This document shows, in pieces, positions 11,817-22,011 of a DNA stretch of 64,000 bases; position 1 is the first letter of the stretch; each line of letters starts with the position of its first letter. The stretch spans positions 1-64,000 of the forward strand of contig JANFAH010000094.1 of the NCBI GenBank assembly GCA_024663395.1. Reading direction: 5' to 3'. Source of the stretch: Pisolithus tinctorius. Its lineage: Eukaryota > Basidiomycota > Agaricomycetes > Boletales > Pisolithaceae. Both the position numbers and the translations under genes were made by a program. The notes under the pieces were generated by a model. The model searched no databases, was not told the DNA's origin, and was given only the letters and a program-made list of their open reading frames with translations.

Positions 11817-12154
11817 TCTATGTGTTCTGTCCCCACTATATATGCATAACTACCTGTTGTAATTTGTTGTATTTTGCAATGGACGTGACGTGTTTCTGAC
11901 CAGAAACATCTGCTCAATTCTTGGAAGTGACCAGCAGGGTAACAGTTGCAGATATTGGTGTCACCGCCATGTGCAGTGGGTATATGACCTACATGAGCTG
12001 CATGCCCATAGTATACCCTCGGCCAGTATGGGATCCGTGCTGAAATAAGTATATGGCACATCCCACCTTAGGCACCAGTTTCTGGCAGCATCTCTGGTCT
12101 TTCAGATATAGTTTTTGTGACGTGAATAATGTATCTAAGAGACCCACTATCCGC
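11817..12154. other. Gap, nothing recognised
   Basis: 338 bp between the small gene and the left LTR. No frame or repeat is worth calling. It should contain the outer junction of the Gypsy insertion. Confidence 0.4.
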
Positions 12155-12807
12155 TGTAGGAAAAGTCCAAGTAGCTGTATAATACGAGCTAGATGGCTTA
12201 GATAACAACAATAAAAAATGAAGGGAACGAATTGCTCGTCCCAAGGGATTCTGGACTGTCAAGACTAGAAGGTGAGACCTGGCACTTGTAGTGGTAGAGG
12301 TTCGTGACGTGCGCGGTGTGGTCTGCGGAATAGTACCGGTGATGCGAGCGGTGCAAGCGGTATACGTAGTTCGTGCGCGGCGGAATGCGAGACATGCGGT
12401 GTAGACAAAGTGTAAAGGAAACTCGTGGTGACCTTCCGAGTGCCAAAAGGTATCATTCTGTACCTAAGTACAGGGTTTTATATTCCGGACAAACCCGGAA
12501 CCTAAGTAAGACAGGGTACAGTAAAGGAAAGCCGCACGACAGCGTGTACACAGAAGACAGGACAAACAGAGGCCGAGGGTATACTACAAGCACTAAAGGA
12601 ATAGAGACCGTGATAAGAGAAAGAGTCCAAGGAAAAACAACGACCGGAGCACAGCGGCCGCGGGTATAGCTCTGCGCGAGAGGGAGCGAGGGCATGGGAA
12701 GGTAGCGCATGAACAATGGTGAACGTGAGATGGGAGTGGACGTAACAGTAGTCACGGAATGGTTAATGATAGGGGCTTACGCGTCCAGGGAATGTGGATT
12801 CCTCACA
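12155..12807 (-). repeat. Gypsy-1 LTR, left copy (653 bp)
   Basis: In plus orientation it begins TGTAGGAAAAG and ends CCTCACA, i.e. TG...CA termini. It is the same length as 28173-28825 and about 95.9% identical (27 differences by eye). An ATATAAAA motif on the minus strand marks the promoter. Its immediate flanks are not a direct repeat of each other, so it is not a simple solo LTR. The outer flank CCGC compares with CCGT outside the right copy, a possible but imperfect target duplication. Confidence 0.85.
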
Positions 12808-12813
12808 CCTGCA

Positions 12814-12845
12814 GGGGACTTAGATGCTGACCGTCCCCAGTCAGC
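12814..12845. other. Interleaved inverted repeats (predicted pseudoknot) next to the left LTR
   Basis: The plus strand reads GGGGAC (12814-12819), GCTGAC (12826-12831), GTCCCC (12833-12838) and GTCAGC (12840-12845). Segment 1 pairs with 3 and segment 2 with 4, an H-type pseudoknot arrangement with two 6-bp stems. It lies 6 bp from the inner end of the LTR. The same arrangement recurs at 14954-14986. Confidence 0.6.
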
Positions 12846-13117
12846 CATGTGGCGCGGAGGACATAAATAGCTTGCCACGTGGTGATGGTAATGGTGTGGT
12901 GCCGAGGGTTCGAGAATACCGGAGAGTTCCACATAGAAGCGAAGGAAGCATAGAGCCGAGGGACGCGAGAAGGCCGTTGAATACCGCGTATAGGCGTCCG
13001 GACCGATGACATAAGTGCCTCATGGCTGCTAAGTATATAATTGTTAGTGTGCGGCTCAAACCTTCGCATCGATTTGATTCTTTCCTCCCATCATCAACCC
13101 CTTCTATCGCTCTCATC

Positions 13118-14214
13118 ATGTCTGCTAGCCATGCCCCCCGTCTCTCCCAACTTGTACGTGCTGCCACCCCCGACCCGATCGAAGCAGAAAAAACCGCTCT
13201 GAAGGCGAAGTTCATTGCCGCGTCTGCGGCCTTGGTTGCTGAGGCGAAGTGCATGCCGGATGACAGGGAAGACCTGTGGGAGGAGAAAGTAACGTGGCTG
13301 CGATGCTGGGAGAAGCAATCGGTAAGCGCTCGTTTGGGTAGAGAGTCGTAGCATTGATTGTTGCCCAGGGTGAAGTGTTCCCGCTTGTTGAGCATGGCAG
13401 AGAGCTCGACGTCGACACGAAGATAGACACGGCAGATGGTCCGGTGGTAGCGGAGGCGGACGAGGCATATGAGCGGTGGGTGGTGGAGGAGATTGTGCAG
13501 CTCAAGGTTGACGAGGACGTGCGGATGGAGGAGGAGGCTTCGCAGGGCGCTGAGGGGCAAGGGGCGAGTGCTGCCGAGCCTGTTGCGTCCGTAAGGATGA
13601 CACACATGGAAGTCCCTCAGCCAGCGCGCAAGGTAAGTCTCTGCGGGTATGCTGGGTAGTTTTACTGACACCACGGCAACACAGTGTTCTCAGCAGGCCA
13701 TCGCCGAGGGCGATGATGATGACAAGCCGAAGATAACCATCCCCCCCGGGGCGGTACTGCATCCGGTGCCCTGCGCATGGTGCGCCCTAAAAGGCATGTC
13801 ATGCATCGGACCAAGCGGCAAGACATGCGATGGGTGCGTGAAGATGAAGCAAAGGTGCGAGAAGTCCAACAAGGGGACTGGGAAGAAGGCACAGGCCGGG
13901 GCATCAGTAGGTGAGCGGTGGCCGCATTCTGACGTGTCCAGGGTTGACTGGGTGCAGCGCGATCGACCAAGGCACCGAGGGCTGGCCCTTCCAAACGGGC
14001 CCACGACGACGACGTGGAGGTGGTCAAGACCCGCATGTGCAGCAAGGGTAAGGCACCGGTGCATGGTGGGTTTGATGGCAAGACCGCCTTGGATATCTCG
14101 CAAGCCCTCGGGATGGTCAGGGCTGAGGCCATGGCTGCGCATGCAGCAAACCTTCGCCTTCAAGTCCGCATCGAGCAGCTGCCGGAGGCCCTGGCAAAGC
14201 TGGGAGTAGAGTAG
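13118..14214 (+). CDS. Zinc-cluster-like protein encoded antisense to Gypsy-1
   Basis: Four exons, 13118-13321, 13369-13632, 13685-13910 and 13958-14214, join in frame and give 316 aa. Exon 3 carries a Cys cluster: CAWCALKGMSC then CDGCVKMKQRC, i.e. CX2CX6C and CX2CX6C separated by a short linker, resembling fungal Zn2-Cys6 clusters. Before it is an acidic segment; after it is a basic stretch with a nuclear-type signal (PSKRAHDDD) and a C-terminal helix. Such proteins are common next to Gypsy elements in mushroom genomes as far as I recall. A TATA-like TATATAAT lies near 13034. It may be a DNA-binding accessory protein of the element or an unrelated gene caught between LTRs. Confidence 0.65.
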
Positions 14215-14219
14215 ACGAT

Positions 14220-14945
14220 CATACTGTTTGTAGATCCCTGTTTGTACTATACCCTGCATTGCTGTCTTCCCGTGCATTGTGCGTGGAAATATATCAAGTC
14301 TTGGCTCGTCCGATGCAGATGCGACATAAGGCACTGCGAAGGACTTCTGTCCGCCAGGCAAGGAACTGGCCCTGAATCGGCCGTGGTATCGTAGAGAGCG
14401 CGGGGTACCGCCCAACTTGTCTTCTTCATGCGGCTTTCGACTTCTCTCAATGGTAAGTCCTCGTGAAATGATCTTGATGGTAGGATGTGACGGGGTTTTG
14501 AAGAGAGAACGAAGGGACTGTATATCGGGCAGGTGGGATGGTCTTTGTGTGTCAACTGTAAGGAGACAGAAGGAGGGTTGAAAGAAAAACAGATCAAGGG
14601 GTGCATGCTGACTGCGCGATCAAAGAAGAAATGTGCAGAGTGGTTGCAAGTCTCCACGGTGTAGAGCGGCCGAGGACGGCATCAGCGAGACTAGTGAGAG
14701 AGATAGGAGAGACGTTGTTTTGGCTATATACTTATTCAGTGTTTTGTTATTTTTCTGGACGGTTTTGGACTTTTTGTAAGCGGTTTTTATGTTTTTTGAG
14801 CGAGGACTAGCTATCAGTAGAATCACTGGACGAAACCCAGGGTGGAATAGAGGTCTCCAGACGAAACCCAGGGTAAAACAGATAAAGGGAAACGAACTAT
14901 GTCTGATATCGGGTGTATTGGGTGAATCAAGTGGTATGCTGGTCA
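14220..14945 (-). repeat. Second LTR-like segment (LTR-B), left end uncertain
   Basis: In plus orientation it ends GCTGGTCA immediately before the pseudoknot block that precedes Gypsy pol, exactly where a 3' LTR should start on the minus strand (TGACCAGC...). It contains a minus-strand TATA motif (AAGTATATAGCC) and two copies of CGAAACCCAGGGT about 31 bp apart (14830-14875). It shares no obvious sequence with the 653-bp LTRs and no second copy occurs in the window. The left limit is a guess between the stop of the zinc-cluster gene and about 14290. Confidence 0.45.
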
Positions 14946-14953
14946 CCCCTGCG

Positions 14954-14986
14954 GGGGACTTTGAACGCTGACTGTCCCCAGTCAGC
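14954..14986. other. Interleaved inverted repeats (predicted pseudoknot) next to LTR-B
   Basis: GGGGAC (14954-14959), GCTGAC (14967-14972), GTCCCC (14974-14979) and GTCAGC (14981-14986): the same four segments in the same order as at 12814-12845. Linker bases differ, which suggests the pairing rather than the linker sequence is conserved. Confidence 0.6.
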
Positions 14987-15126
14987 ATGGGAGAAGGAAC
15001 GAGTGTAGCAGAAGAAGCCACAGGGAGGTGGGCGAGGCCGTGGAAAGAGGTATGGGTATCGTGGGAGAAGAGGGTACGGAGGAATAGCGCGATGGACAAA
15101 CTGTGGATACTGGAAAGGACGGATAG

Positions 15127-15439
15127 TCAGCTGTCCGCAGAAAAAGCCTCCACATCATCATCAGTGGGGTCATCCTCAGCTTCCTCAAGAAGGCAGTCTA
15201 GCTCTTCATCATCTAGCCCAGTAATGCAAGTCACAGTTGCGTGGGTTTGAGACCGCGGGTGGTAGGGAAGTAAGCGGAATGCAGCGAAGCGGAGTTTGGA
15301 GATGGAGCCATCCAACTCGGCCAGCAGGTACGAGCCCCCAGTGGTCCGACGAAGGACGACCATGGGACCGGTGTACCGCGGCTTCATCTTCCGGTTCAGC
15401 TCTTTCTCTATGCGGGAGTTGCGAACAAGCACGAGGGTG
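15127..15439 (-). pseudogene. C-terminal end of Gypsy-1 pol (integrase tail), split off by the LINE
   Basis: The frame reads VRNSRIEKELNRKMKPRYTG then PMVVLRRTTGGSYLLAELDG, the typical end of a Gypsy integrase in this fungal clade, followed by an acidic tail and a TGA at 15127-15129. The missing upstream part ends APGTLVL at 22025 on the other side of the LINE. Joining across the LINE at its target duplication restores continuity of the motif, so both pieces are one former gene. Confidence 0.8.
15427..15439. repeat. Left target-site duplication of the LINE
   Basis: AAGCACGAGGGTG here matches AAGCACAAGGGTG at 22012-22024 (12 of 13; the mismatch is a CpG to CpA change). Confidence 0.8.
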
Positions 15440-15641
15440 GGACACTTCTTGACTCTGCTCCACGTGGCACCCCGACAAGGACCCCGAAAGAAAATTTTCA
15501 TTCGACCTTGTTGCTCCGGCCAGGCATAGCTGAGCCCGTCACAAGAAACAGCGATGTACAGTAGCGTTACTATAGAGCCACTCTCACAAGCGTACCCGCT
15601 AAACCAGCACCCACACCCACCCCCACAACCCTCTCTGTTTT

Positions 15642-17507
15642 ATGACCTCGACTGGACGAACGTCCGCGAGGTCACATTCCCACGCCATGCCAGGCCCTCC
15701 GCCAGGACCCCGAGCGACAAGTACCACACAGACCAGTAAAACCACCAGAAGCAGCGGCCTATCACTCGACGAAATCATCAATGACCAAGAAGCAGAAATC
15801 AAGGACGCGGCGACAGCCAGAACCTTCCTAGACCAACTATACACCATACAAGGTGAACCGGCCACCCCGGAGCATATCTCCCACGCACTCTTCTACATCT
15901 CACAATCCAAAGGCGTAAACAACACCTTACGATCAGCAATTCGAGCCACAGCATACCTAGTCAGGGAACTAGCCACGTCAGAGTTAGCCGAATCCATCAC
16001 CACAGCAGTATCGGGCAAGATAGAGAAATCAGTAGTAGCCGCCATCTCCCCTCAGATCGCTAACATCCTTTCAGCTGCCGAGAACTTGGAAAAAACCAAC
16101 AAGAACATGAAGTCCACCAATGACGACACCATCAAGAAGCTCGAGCTGATAGCTAGCACTCCCGACCGCGCAGCCACTACTCAACTAGAAGACCACGTTA
16201 AAAACCTGATCGAAGACATGAACACGGTGAAGACGGCACTAGAGGACGTGAAGAACCACATCAAGGTCCAACCCCCCGCTTTCCCCACACCATACAAGGA
16301 CGCCTTAGCATCGACGCCAGCCAACCCAAACCACATCCCGTTAGGAAAACATTTGGCACCGGAATACGCTAAGGCTCACGCAGCTATTAAAGAACGGCAG
16401 CTACTAATCGACCCCAACAGTGATCACCCCCTCCTGAACAACTCCGCAACAAGGGAGTCCACCATCGACCTAATCAAACAAGCGCTAGAAACAATAGACC
16501 GAGTGGACGGACCCAGCATGCAACTCAAATCAATTGCACGTCTATGCAGTAACGGCATACTCCTCGAATTCAACAACCAAGAAGCAGTGGCATGGATCAA
16601 AGAACCAGCCAACAAGATGACCTTCCTCGCAAAACTAGGTGGAGACGTAGCGATCAAGGACAGACACTACAACATAGTAATCCCCTTCCTACCCATTACA
16701 ACCGAAACTGACAACCAAGACATGCTCCGCGACATGGAAAACGAGAACAACATCCCGCAGGGCTCAATCGCTAGAATCAAATGGATAAAAGACCCAGCCA
16801 AACGCACCCCCAATCAACGCGTAGCTCACGCTCTCGCATCCATCACCTCCCCCGAGGTCGCCAACCAACTCTTAAAAGACGGACTATACTGGGGTCTCGA
16901 CAGGCTATGCCTGCACAAAGATAAAAAGGAACCAGTCCGATGCCTCAAATGCCAGTGCATAGGCCATCTCGCAAGGGACTGCAACGAAACAACCGACACC
17001 TGCGGCATCTGTGCCCAGCCACACCGTACTCGAGAATGCAACACCCCCACCCCCGCCCCCTTCTGCATCAACTGCCAAAACAATACCCACGCCAGCGAAG
17101 ACAGAAACTGCCCGGACCTCATCAAAAGACGCAACGCAATGGACGAACGCATGCCAGAAAACCGCATGCCATACTTCCCCACTTCGGAGGAATGGACACA
17201 CGTAGAACTTCCAACCTGCTCAACGAACCCCATCGTACCTACAAGGCCCCCAACCATACCACCCGCCAACAACGGCCCGCTCAGGCAAATAACGCTAGGA
17301 GAGGCGATGAACCTCAGATCCGGACCACCAAGACATGGTCTCCCCAACAGAACTCGAGGAGGAAGAGGTGGCCCACCCATCTGCCACAACATCTTATACA
17401 ACACCGCACCCACACATACGCCCATCCCTCTCCCAACCTGTCCCACCCCAGAAACCATATCCCAGCCTGAAGACTTGAACCCAACCCCACCGCTAATCAA
17501 TGTCTGA
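15642..17507 (+). CDS. LINE ORF1, gag-like RNA-binding protein
   Basis: 621 aa. The N-terminal two thirds are helical (coiled-coil-like around residues 60-200), followed by a region that probably folds like an RNA-recognition domain. Near residues 433-490 there are three Cys/His knuckles: CLKCQCIGHLARDC (CX2CX4HX4C), CGICAQPHRTREC (CX2CX3HX4C) and CINCQNNTHASEDRNC (CX2CX4HX5C). The tail is Pro-rich. By family it coats the LINE RNA in cytoplasmic particles. The ATG at 15642 is preceded by a pyrimidine stretch. The stop overlaps the start of ORF2 in ATGTCTGA. Confidence 0.88.
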   Translation: MTSTGRTSARSHSHAMPGPPPGPRATSTTQTSKTTRSSGLSLDEIINDQEAEIKDAATARTFLDQLYTIQGEPATPEHISHALFYISQSKGVNNTLRSAIRATAYLVRELATSELAESITTAVSGKIEKSVVAAISPQIANILSAAENLEKTNKNMKSTNDDTIKKLELIASTPDRAATTQLEDHVKNLIEDMNTVKTALEDVKNHIKVQPPAFPTPYKDALASTPANPNHIPLGKHLAPEYAKAHAAIKERQLLIDPNSDHPLLNNSATRESTIDLIKQALETIDRVDGPSMQLKSIARLCSNGILLEFNNQEAVAWIKEPANKMTFLAKLGGDVAIKDRHYNIVIPFLPITTETDNQDMLRDMENENNIPQGSIARIKWIKDPAKRTPNQRVAHALASITSPEVANQLLKDGLYWGLDRLCLHKDKKEPVRCLKCQCIGHLARDCNETTDTCGICAQPHRTRECNTPTPAPFCINCQNNTHASEDRNCPDLIKRRNAMDERMPENRMPYFPTSEEWTHVELPTCSTNPIVPTRPPTIPPANNGPLRQITLGEAMNLRSGPPRHGLPNRTRGGRGGPPICHNILYNTAPTHTPIPLPTCPTPETISQPEDLNPTPPLINV

Positions 17508-20500
17508 AGACCCAACACCATCCAACACGTTAACCAAACTACGAATCTGGCAACAAAACCTTAACACCTCCCACATAGCCCTGCACTCGTTAATCAACAG
17601 CCAACTAGCAGACAACTGGGACATAATCACCCTGCAAGAACCACCGATCGATCAAATCAGCAATACGCGAGCCAACACCCACTGGAGAGTAGTATACCCG
17701 ACGAAGAAAATGACACAGAACACCAAACCACGAGCAGTAACCCTCATAAGTTCAAAAATAAGTACTAACACCTGGGAACAGATTGAATTCCCCTCTGCGG
17801 ACGTCATCATAATGCAGTTGAGAACCACAAAGGGCACGTACACCCTCTTCAACGTGTACAACGACTGCACGCATGATCGAACGATAGAAAGCATAAGCAC
17901 CTTCCTAGCTGCCAACATAAGGGACATCAGGCGTACGGTGAGCGATCAAATGCTATGGTTAGGTGACTTCAACAGGCACCATCCCATGTGGGACGAGGCA
18001 CGCAACCACCACCTCTTCACTACAGTGGCGCTCGCGTCAGCTCAAAAGCTGCTCGAACTAATAGCGGACTACGGCATGACCCAGATGCTACCCAAGGGAA
18101 CCCCCACCCTGCAGTTGTCGTCCACAGGCAACTGGACAAGACCGGACAACGCCTTCTGCACAGATACCATGCTAGAAGACTTAATCAGCTGTGACACCAG
18201 CCCGGAAAACCGTGGCCCCAACACTGACCACGTACCGATCCTGACATGCCTTGAGACATCCCTCTCGCTGTCCATGTCTCCCCCGTCACATAACTTCTGC
18301 GAGGTCGATTGGAAAAAGTTCAACAACGTCCTCAAGACAGAACTGACCAAAGTCGGCCCACCAAGAGCAATCACCAGCGAACAAGAATTCCAAAGATACG
18401 CAAAAGGAATCGACACAGCACTACGAACGACCCTAGAAAAGGAAGTACCAAAGACCCGCCCACACCCACACGTCAAACGCTGGTGGTCAAAAGAACTAAC
18501 AATACTACGGGGAGAGCTCAAAACGCTAAGTAAAACTTTGTACACCTTCCGAGCGATCCGCAATCACCCCGTTCACAGCCAATGCAAAGAAAAAACGAAA
18601 GCATACGACAAAGCCATACGCGAGGCCAAGAAGCGTCACTGGAGAGATTGGCTGGAAGAGGCGGGCGACCGGGACCTCTGGACCGCAAACACCTACATCT
18701 CCAAACCGTACGGCGACGGCAGCAAGACCAGAATACCAACGCTTAAACACACCAATGCCGCCAGCATCACCACCACGACCAGCTCCAACGAGGACAAAAG
18801 TCAACTATTTGCACAAACACTATTCCCACCCCCACCGCCTCTCTCAACAGTACCACAAGAATATGAATACCCAGAACCAGCCGCGCGATGGAACCCCATC
18901 ACGAAGGAGCAGATAGCACGCGCCATCAAAAACCTCAGCCCATATAAAGCTCCCGGACCAGATGGAGTAGCAAACATAGTATTCCAAAAATCCCCGTTGC
19001 TATCGGACTACTTACTACATCTATTCAACGCAGTATTCACCTATCGCACGTACTACAACCCATGGAGAGAATCAATCATGGTGATTCTACACAAGCCTGG
19101 CAAACCCGACTATTCAACACCAAAAGCATATCGCCCGATAGCACTTCTCAACACCACCGCAAAGTTACTCTCAGCAATAGTAGCGGATCGCACGTCCTAC
19201 ACCCTCGAAAAACATCAACTCCTCCTGGCCACCCACTTTGGAGGCAGACCAGGACGGTCAACCGAAGACTCACTACTTCTACTCGAAACCACCATACAAC
19301 ACGCCTGGCGACAGAAAAAAGTCGTGTCCGCACTATTTCTGGACATCGAAGGAGCGTTCCCAAACGCGGTAACAGACCGTCTACTACATAACATGAGAAA
19401 AAGAAGACTCCCGTTAGAGATAGTACAATTCACAGAGCGACTGTTAGCAGACAGGAAGACAAGGCTAAGGTTCGACGACTGCGAATCCAGTTGGTTCCCC
19501 ATCAAGAACGGTATCGGCCAAGGCGACCCCCTCTCGATGATCCTATACGTTATTTACAGCTCAGACCTAGTCGACATGGCCAAAGGTAAAAATGAACTAA
19601 CATTAGCCTTCGTAGACGACATGGCATTTATAGCCATAGGCAAGTCATTCACAGACACCCACACCACGCTGCTTGACATGATGGAACGGGAGGACGGCGG
19701 CTACGATTGGTCCAACAAACACAACTCACGCTTCGAAACCAGCAAATTCGCGCTCATGGACTTCACGCTCAACAGAGCCAAACCCAGAACCCAACTAACA
19801 ATAAGAGGTACAGTAATAGTCCCGACGGCGACTCACAAATTTCTAGGTGTAATTTTAGACCAAGAACTAAGGTGGAAGACCCACGTGGCCCAAGCCCTGG
19901 CAAAGGGAACGAGGCAAGCTCTTCTCTTGAGAAGACTCTCCGCAACATCATGGGGCATCCCCATGAAGCTAATACGACAGCTCTACCAAACCACGGTAGT
20001 CCCAAAGATAATGTACGCAGCCTCGGTCTGGCTGAAGCCAGCCTACGCCGGTGACCATGCCTCTGGAGTCAGAGGATCAAAAGGAATTGCAAGGCGACTC
20101 ACGACGGTTCAAAGAACAGCAGCACTAGCAGCCACGGGAGCCATGAAAACCACCCCCACTGACGCCCTACTCGCCCACGCCCACATCCCCCCTGCGCCGT
20201 TGCTCATCCAGCATACACTCTACAAAGCGGCACTACGACTCTCCACACTACCAGACAACCATCCACTCCGCGCACACGTCGACAAAATCGCCAGGTCCAA
20301 TGTCAAACAACACCGAGCTGCACTCCACCGCTTGATCCATGACCTAGAAATCAATCCAAGATGCATAGAGAAAATCAACCCATGTCCAGTCCCCCCCAAC
20401 GCACGCCCCTCACATATCACAGCCATAGCCCCGAACAAAAAAGAAGCACTCAAAGACCTAGCGAAAATTGAAGACCGTACGCTAATATTCACAGACGGAT

Positions 20501-21408
20501 CAATCACGGAGGGTGGAGTAGGAGCAGCGGCAGTTCTATATGTAGACTACAAGCACATCGCCACGCTACGGTATCACCTGGGTAACGACACGCAACACAC
20601 AGTATTCGAGGCGGAAGCAGCAGCACACCTACTGGACACCAGGGATGAGGTAGTATACCCAGTCACGATACTGGCAGACAACCAAGCAGTTATTAGATTG
20701 AGTGAGCGACCAACAGCGAAACCGGGTCATTATCTACTGATGCATTTCAGGTCGATGATCACCAAAATTCTCAAGGAGGAACGTCTATCAAGTAAGAACA
20801 TCACAACCCGCTGGATAGCAGGACACATGGACGTTGAGGGAAACGAGCTAGCAGATAGGGAGGCGAAACTAGCGGCAAAGGGAGCAGAGTCCAGTAGCCC
20901 CATGAACGAACTACCCCCTCCGTTGAGAGACCGGCTGCCCTGCAGTGTATCCGCCCTCAAACAAAACCATGCTGCGAAACAGAAGACCCAGTGGGTCAGA
21001 TTATGGAAAAAATCCCCCCGCTACAACCGCATATCACACATCGACCCAGGCCTCCCTGGCACATCATTCGACAAGTTAACCGCATCGCTATCTAAAAAGC
21101 AAACGGGCCTCATAATCCAACTCCGCACTGGCCACATCCCCCTCAACAAGCACCTCCACAGACTCAAGCGCAGCGACACCCCCATGTGCCTACAATGCGG
21201 AGAAACTGCCCCAGAAGACGTGCACCATTTCCTCTTCCAGTGCCCCAGATACAATAGAGAACGTCACGCGCTGAGAAACGCACTAGGCAGAGACACCACG
21301 TCTCTCTCGTTCCTACTATCCAACCAAAATGCTCAATCACAACTCCTCAAGTACGTATCAAGAACCAAACGATTACAAAACGTCTTTGGTGAGGTATACA
21401 CACAGTAG
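17500..21408 (+). CDS. LINE ORF2: AP endonuclease, reverse transcriptase, RNase H
   Basis: 1302 aa. Residues 1-230 form an exonuclease/endonuclease/phosphatase domain with QQNLNTS, LQEPP and GDFNRHHPMWD. The reverse transcriptase (about residues 450-720) has YKAPGPDG, YRPIALLNTTAKL, GIGQGDPLSM and the active-site motif FVDD (near residue 704, a variant of YADD). RNase H follows at about 985-1130 with FTDGS, VFEAEAAA, ADNQAV and NELADREAK. A C-terminal Cys/His motif (CLQCGETAPEDVHHFLFQC) ends the protein. The enzyme nicks target DNA and primes cDNA synthesis there. No frameshift or stop was seen. Confidence 0.93.
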   Translation: MSEDPTPSNTLTKLRIWQQNLNTSHIALHSLINSQLADNWDIITLQEPPIDQISNTRANTHWRVVYPTKKMTQNTKPRAVTLISSKISTNTWEQIEFPSADVIIMQLRTTKGTYTLFNVYNDCTHDRTIESISTFLAANIRDIRRTVSDQMLWLGDFNRHHPMWDEARNHHLFTTVALASAQKLLELIADYGMTQMLPKGTPTLQLSSTGNWTRPDNAFCTDTMLEDLISCDTSPENRGPNTDHVPILTCLETSLSLSMSPPSHNFCEVDWKKFNNVLKTELTKVGPPRAITSEQEFQRYAKGIDTALRTTLEKEVPKTRPHPHVKRWWSKELTILRGELKTLSKTLYTFRAIRNHPVHSQCKEKTKAYDKAIREAKKRHWRDWLEEAGDRDLWTANTYISKPYGDGSKTRIPTLKHTNAASITTTTSSNEDKSQLFAQTLFPPPPPLSTVPQEYEYPEPAARWNPITKEQIARAIKNLSPYKAPGPDGVANIVFQKSPLLSDYLLHLFNAVFTYRTYYNPWRESIMVILHKPGKPDYSTPKAYRPIALLNTTAKLLSAIVADRTSYTLEKHQLLLATHFGGRPGRSTEDSLLLLETTIQHAWRQKKVVSALFLDIEGAFPNAVTDRLLHNMRKRRLPLEIVQFTERLLADRKTRLRFDDCESSWFPIKNGIGQGDPLSMILYVIYSSDLVDMAKGKNELTLAFVDDMAFIAIGKSFTDTHTTLLDMMEREDGGYDWSNKHNSRFETSKFALMDFTLNRAKPRTQLTIRGTVIVPTATHKFLGVILDQELRWKTHVAQALAKGTRQALLLRRLSATSWGIPMKLIRQLYQTTVVPKIMYAASVWLKPAYAGDHASGVRGSKGIARRLTTVQRTAALAATGAMKTTPTDALLAHAHIPPAPLLIQHTLYKAALRLSTLPDNHPLRAHVDKIARSNVKQHRAALHRLIHDLEINPRCIEKINPCPVPPNARPSHITAIAPNKKEALKDLAKIEDRTLIFTDGSITEGGVGAAAVLYVDYKHIATLRYHLGNDTQHTVFEAEAAAHLLDTRDEVVYPVTILADNQAVIRLSERPTAKPGHYLLMHFRSMITKILKEERLSSKNITTRWIAGHMDVEGNELADREAKLAAKGAESSSPMNELPPPLRDRLPCSVSALKQNHAAKQKTQWVRLWKKSPRYNRISHIDPGLPGTSFDKLTASLSKKQTGLIIQLRTGHIPLNKHLHRLKRSDTPMCLQCGETAPEDVHHFLFQCPRYNRERHALRNALGRDTTSLSFLLSNQNAQSQLLKYVSRTKRLQNVFGEVYTQ

Positions 21409-21990
21409 CTGTAACATCCGATAACGCAGCACACAGGCCCCCACAACAAACGGACACAAAAACACGCCTGACGCAACAAACACAACTGCGCTCACAGGCA
21501 CCCTTGCCTGACGTGCAAACGTCATAACCCACCAACTTCCACGACTCCTCCCCTCGCCCACCCAAATCACACGCCTTGCAATCACCCAGAACTATCCTCC
21601 CCCCCGGCAGTGCACAGCAACGTGCCCCCACACCCATCCTCTCCACCCAACCCACATCACCCACGCCCCGAATAACTACAAAACAGACTTCAAACAAACG
21701 GATGTAGGAGCACGCGCCCTCCAATGCACCTGCTGGCCACAAGGCTGCCGGTATCAGTGTAGAAAGAGTTTAAACGACTAGTCGAAGTCCTAAGCCTTCC
21801 CTACTTTAAGATGGAGTGTCTAAAACGGCCGGCGGGAATGGCGGACTGATGGGGGGTCTATGACCCTGCCATCAGGGCATTCACTCGTTTGTAGGGAAAG
21901 GCGGGCCACAGGGGGCCCTATGTAGTCTTTAACACTCGCTAGAATAGTGCAACATAGGACAACTACGTCCTCAAGCACTTTAATACAGAG
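21409..21990 (+). other. LINE 3' untranslated region
   Basis: 580 bp between the ORF2 stop and the A tail, rich in CA-repeats in its first half. No coding frame is called here. Confidence 0.7.
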
Positions 21991-22011
21991 AAAAAAAAAA
22001 AAAAAAAAAAA

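Larger units (their letters stand above)
15440..22011 (+). mobile_element. Full-length Tad-like non-LTR retrotransposon (LINE)
   Basis: A 6.57-kb unit with a 202-bp 5' leader, ORF1 (15642-17507), ORF2 (17500-21408), a 580-bp 3' UTR and a 21-nt A tail (21991-22011), flanked by a 13-bp target duplication. Both ORFs are open from start to end. An endonuclease, reverse transcriptase and RNase H domain in ORF2 with CCHC knuckles in ORF1 is the Tad/I-type arrangement. Integrity and the near-perfect duplication indicate a recent insertion, later than the decay of its Gypsy host. Confidence 0.92.

Noticed and set aside
12155..12807. Interpretation as a solo LTR
   Set aside because: No target duplication directly flanks this copy, and pre-LTR sequence of an element follows it at 12808-12848.
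15440..15501. Extension of the Gypsy pol fragment upstream of 15439
   Set aside because: The first 21 codons of that open frame are LINE 5' sequence; the target duplication marks the true end of Gypsy sequence at 15439.
16826..17521. 231-codon minus frame antisense to LINE ORF1
   Set aside because: Mirror of the Thr/Pro/Asn-rich codons of ORF1; composition is that of a shadow frame and it has no own motif.
21991..22011. A-run read as Phe codons of pol on the minus strand
   Set aside because: It is the LINE A tail; the open frame through it is accidental.
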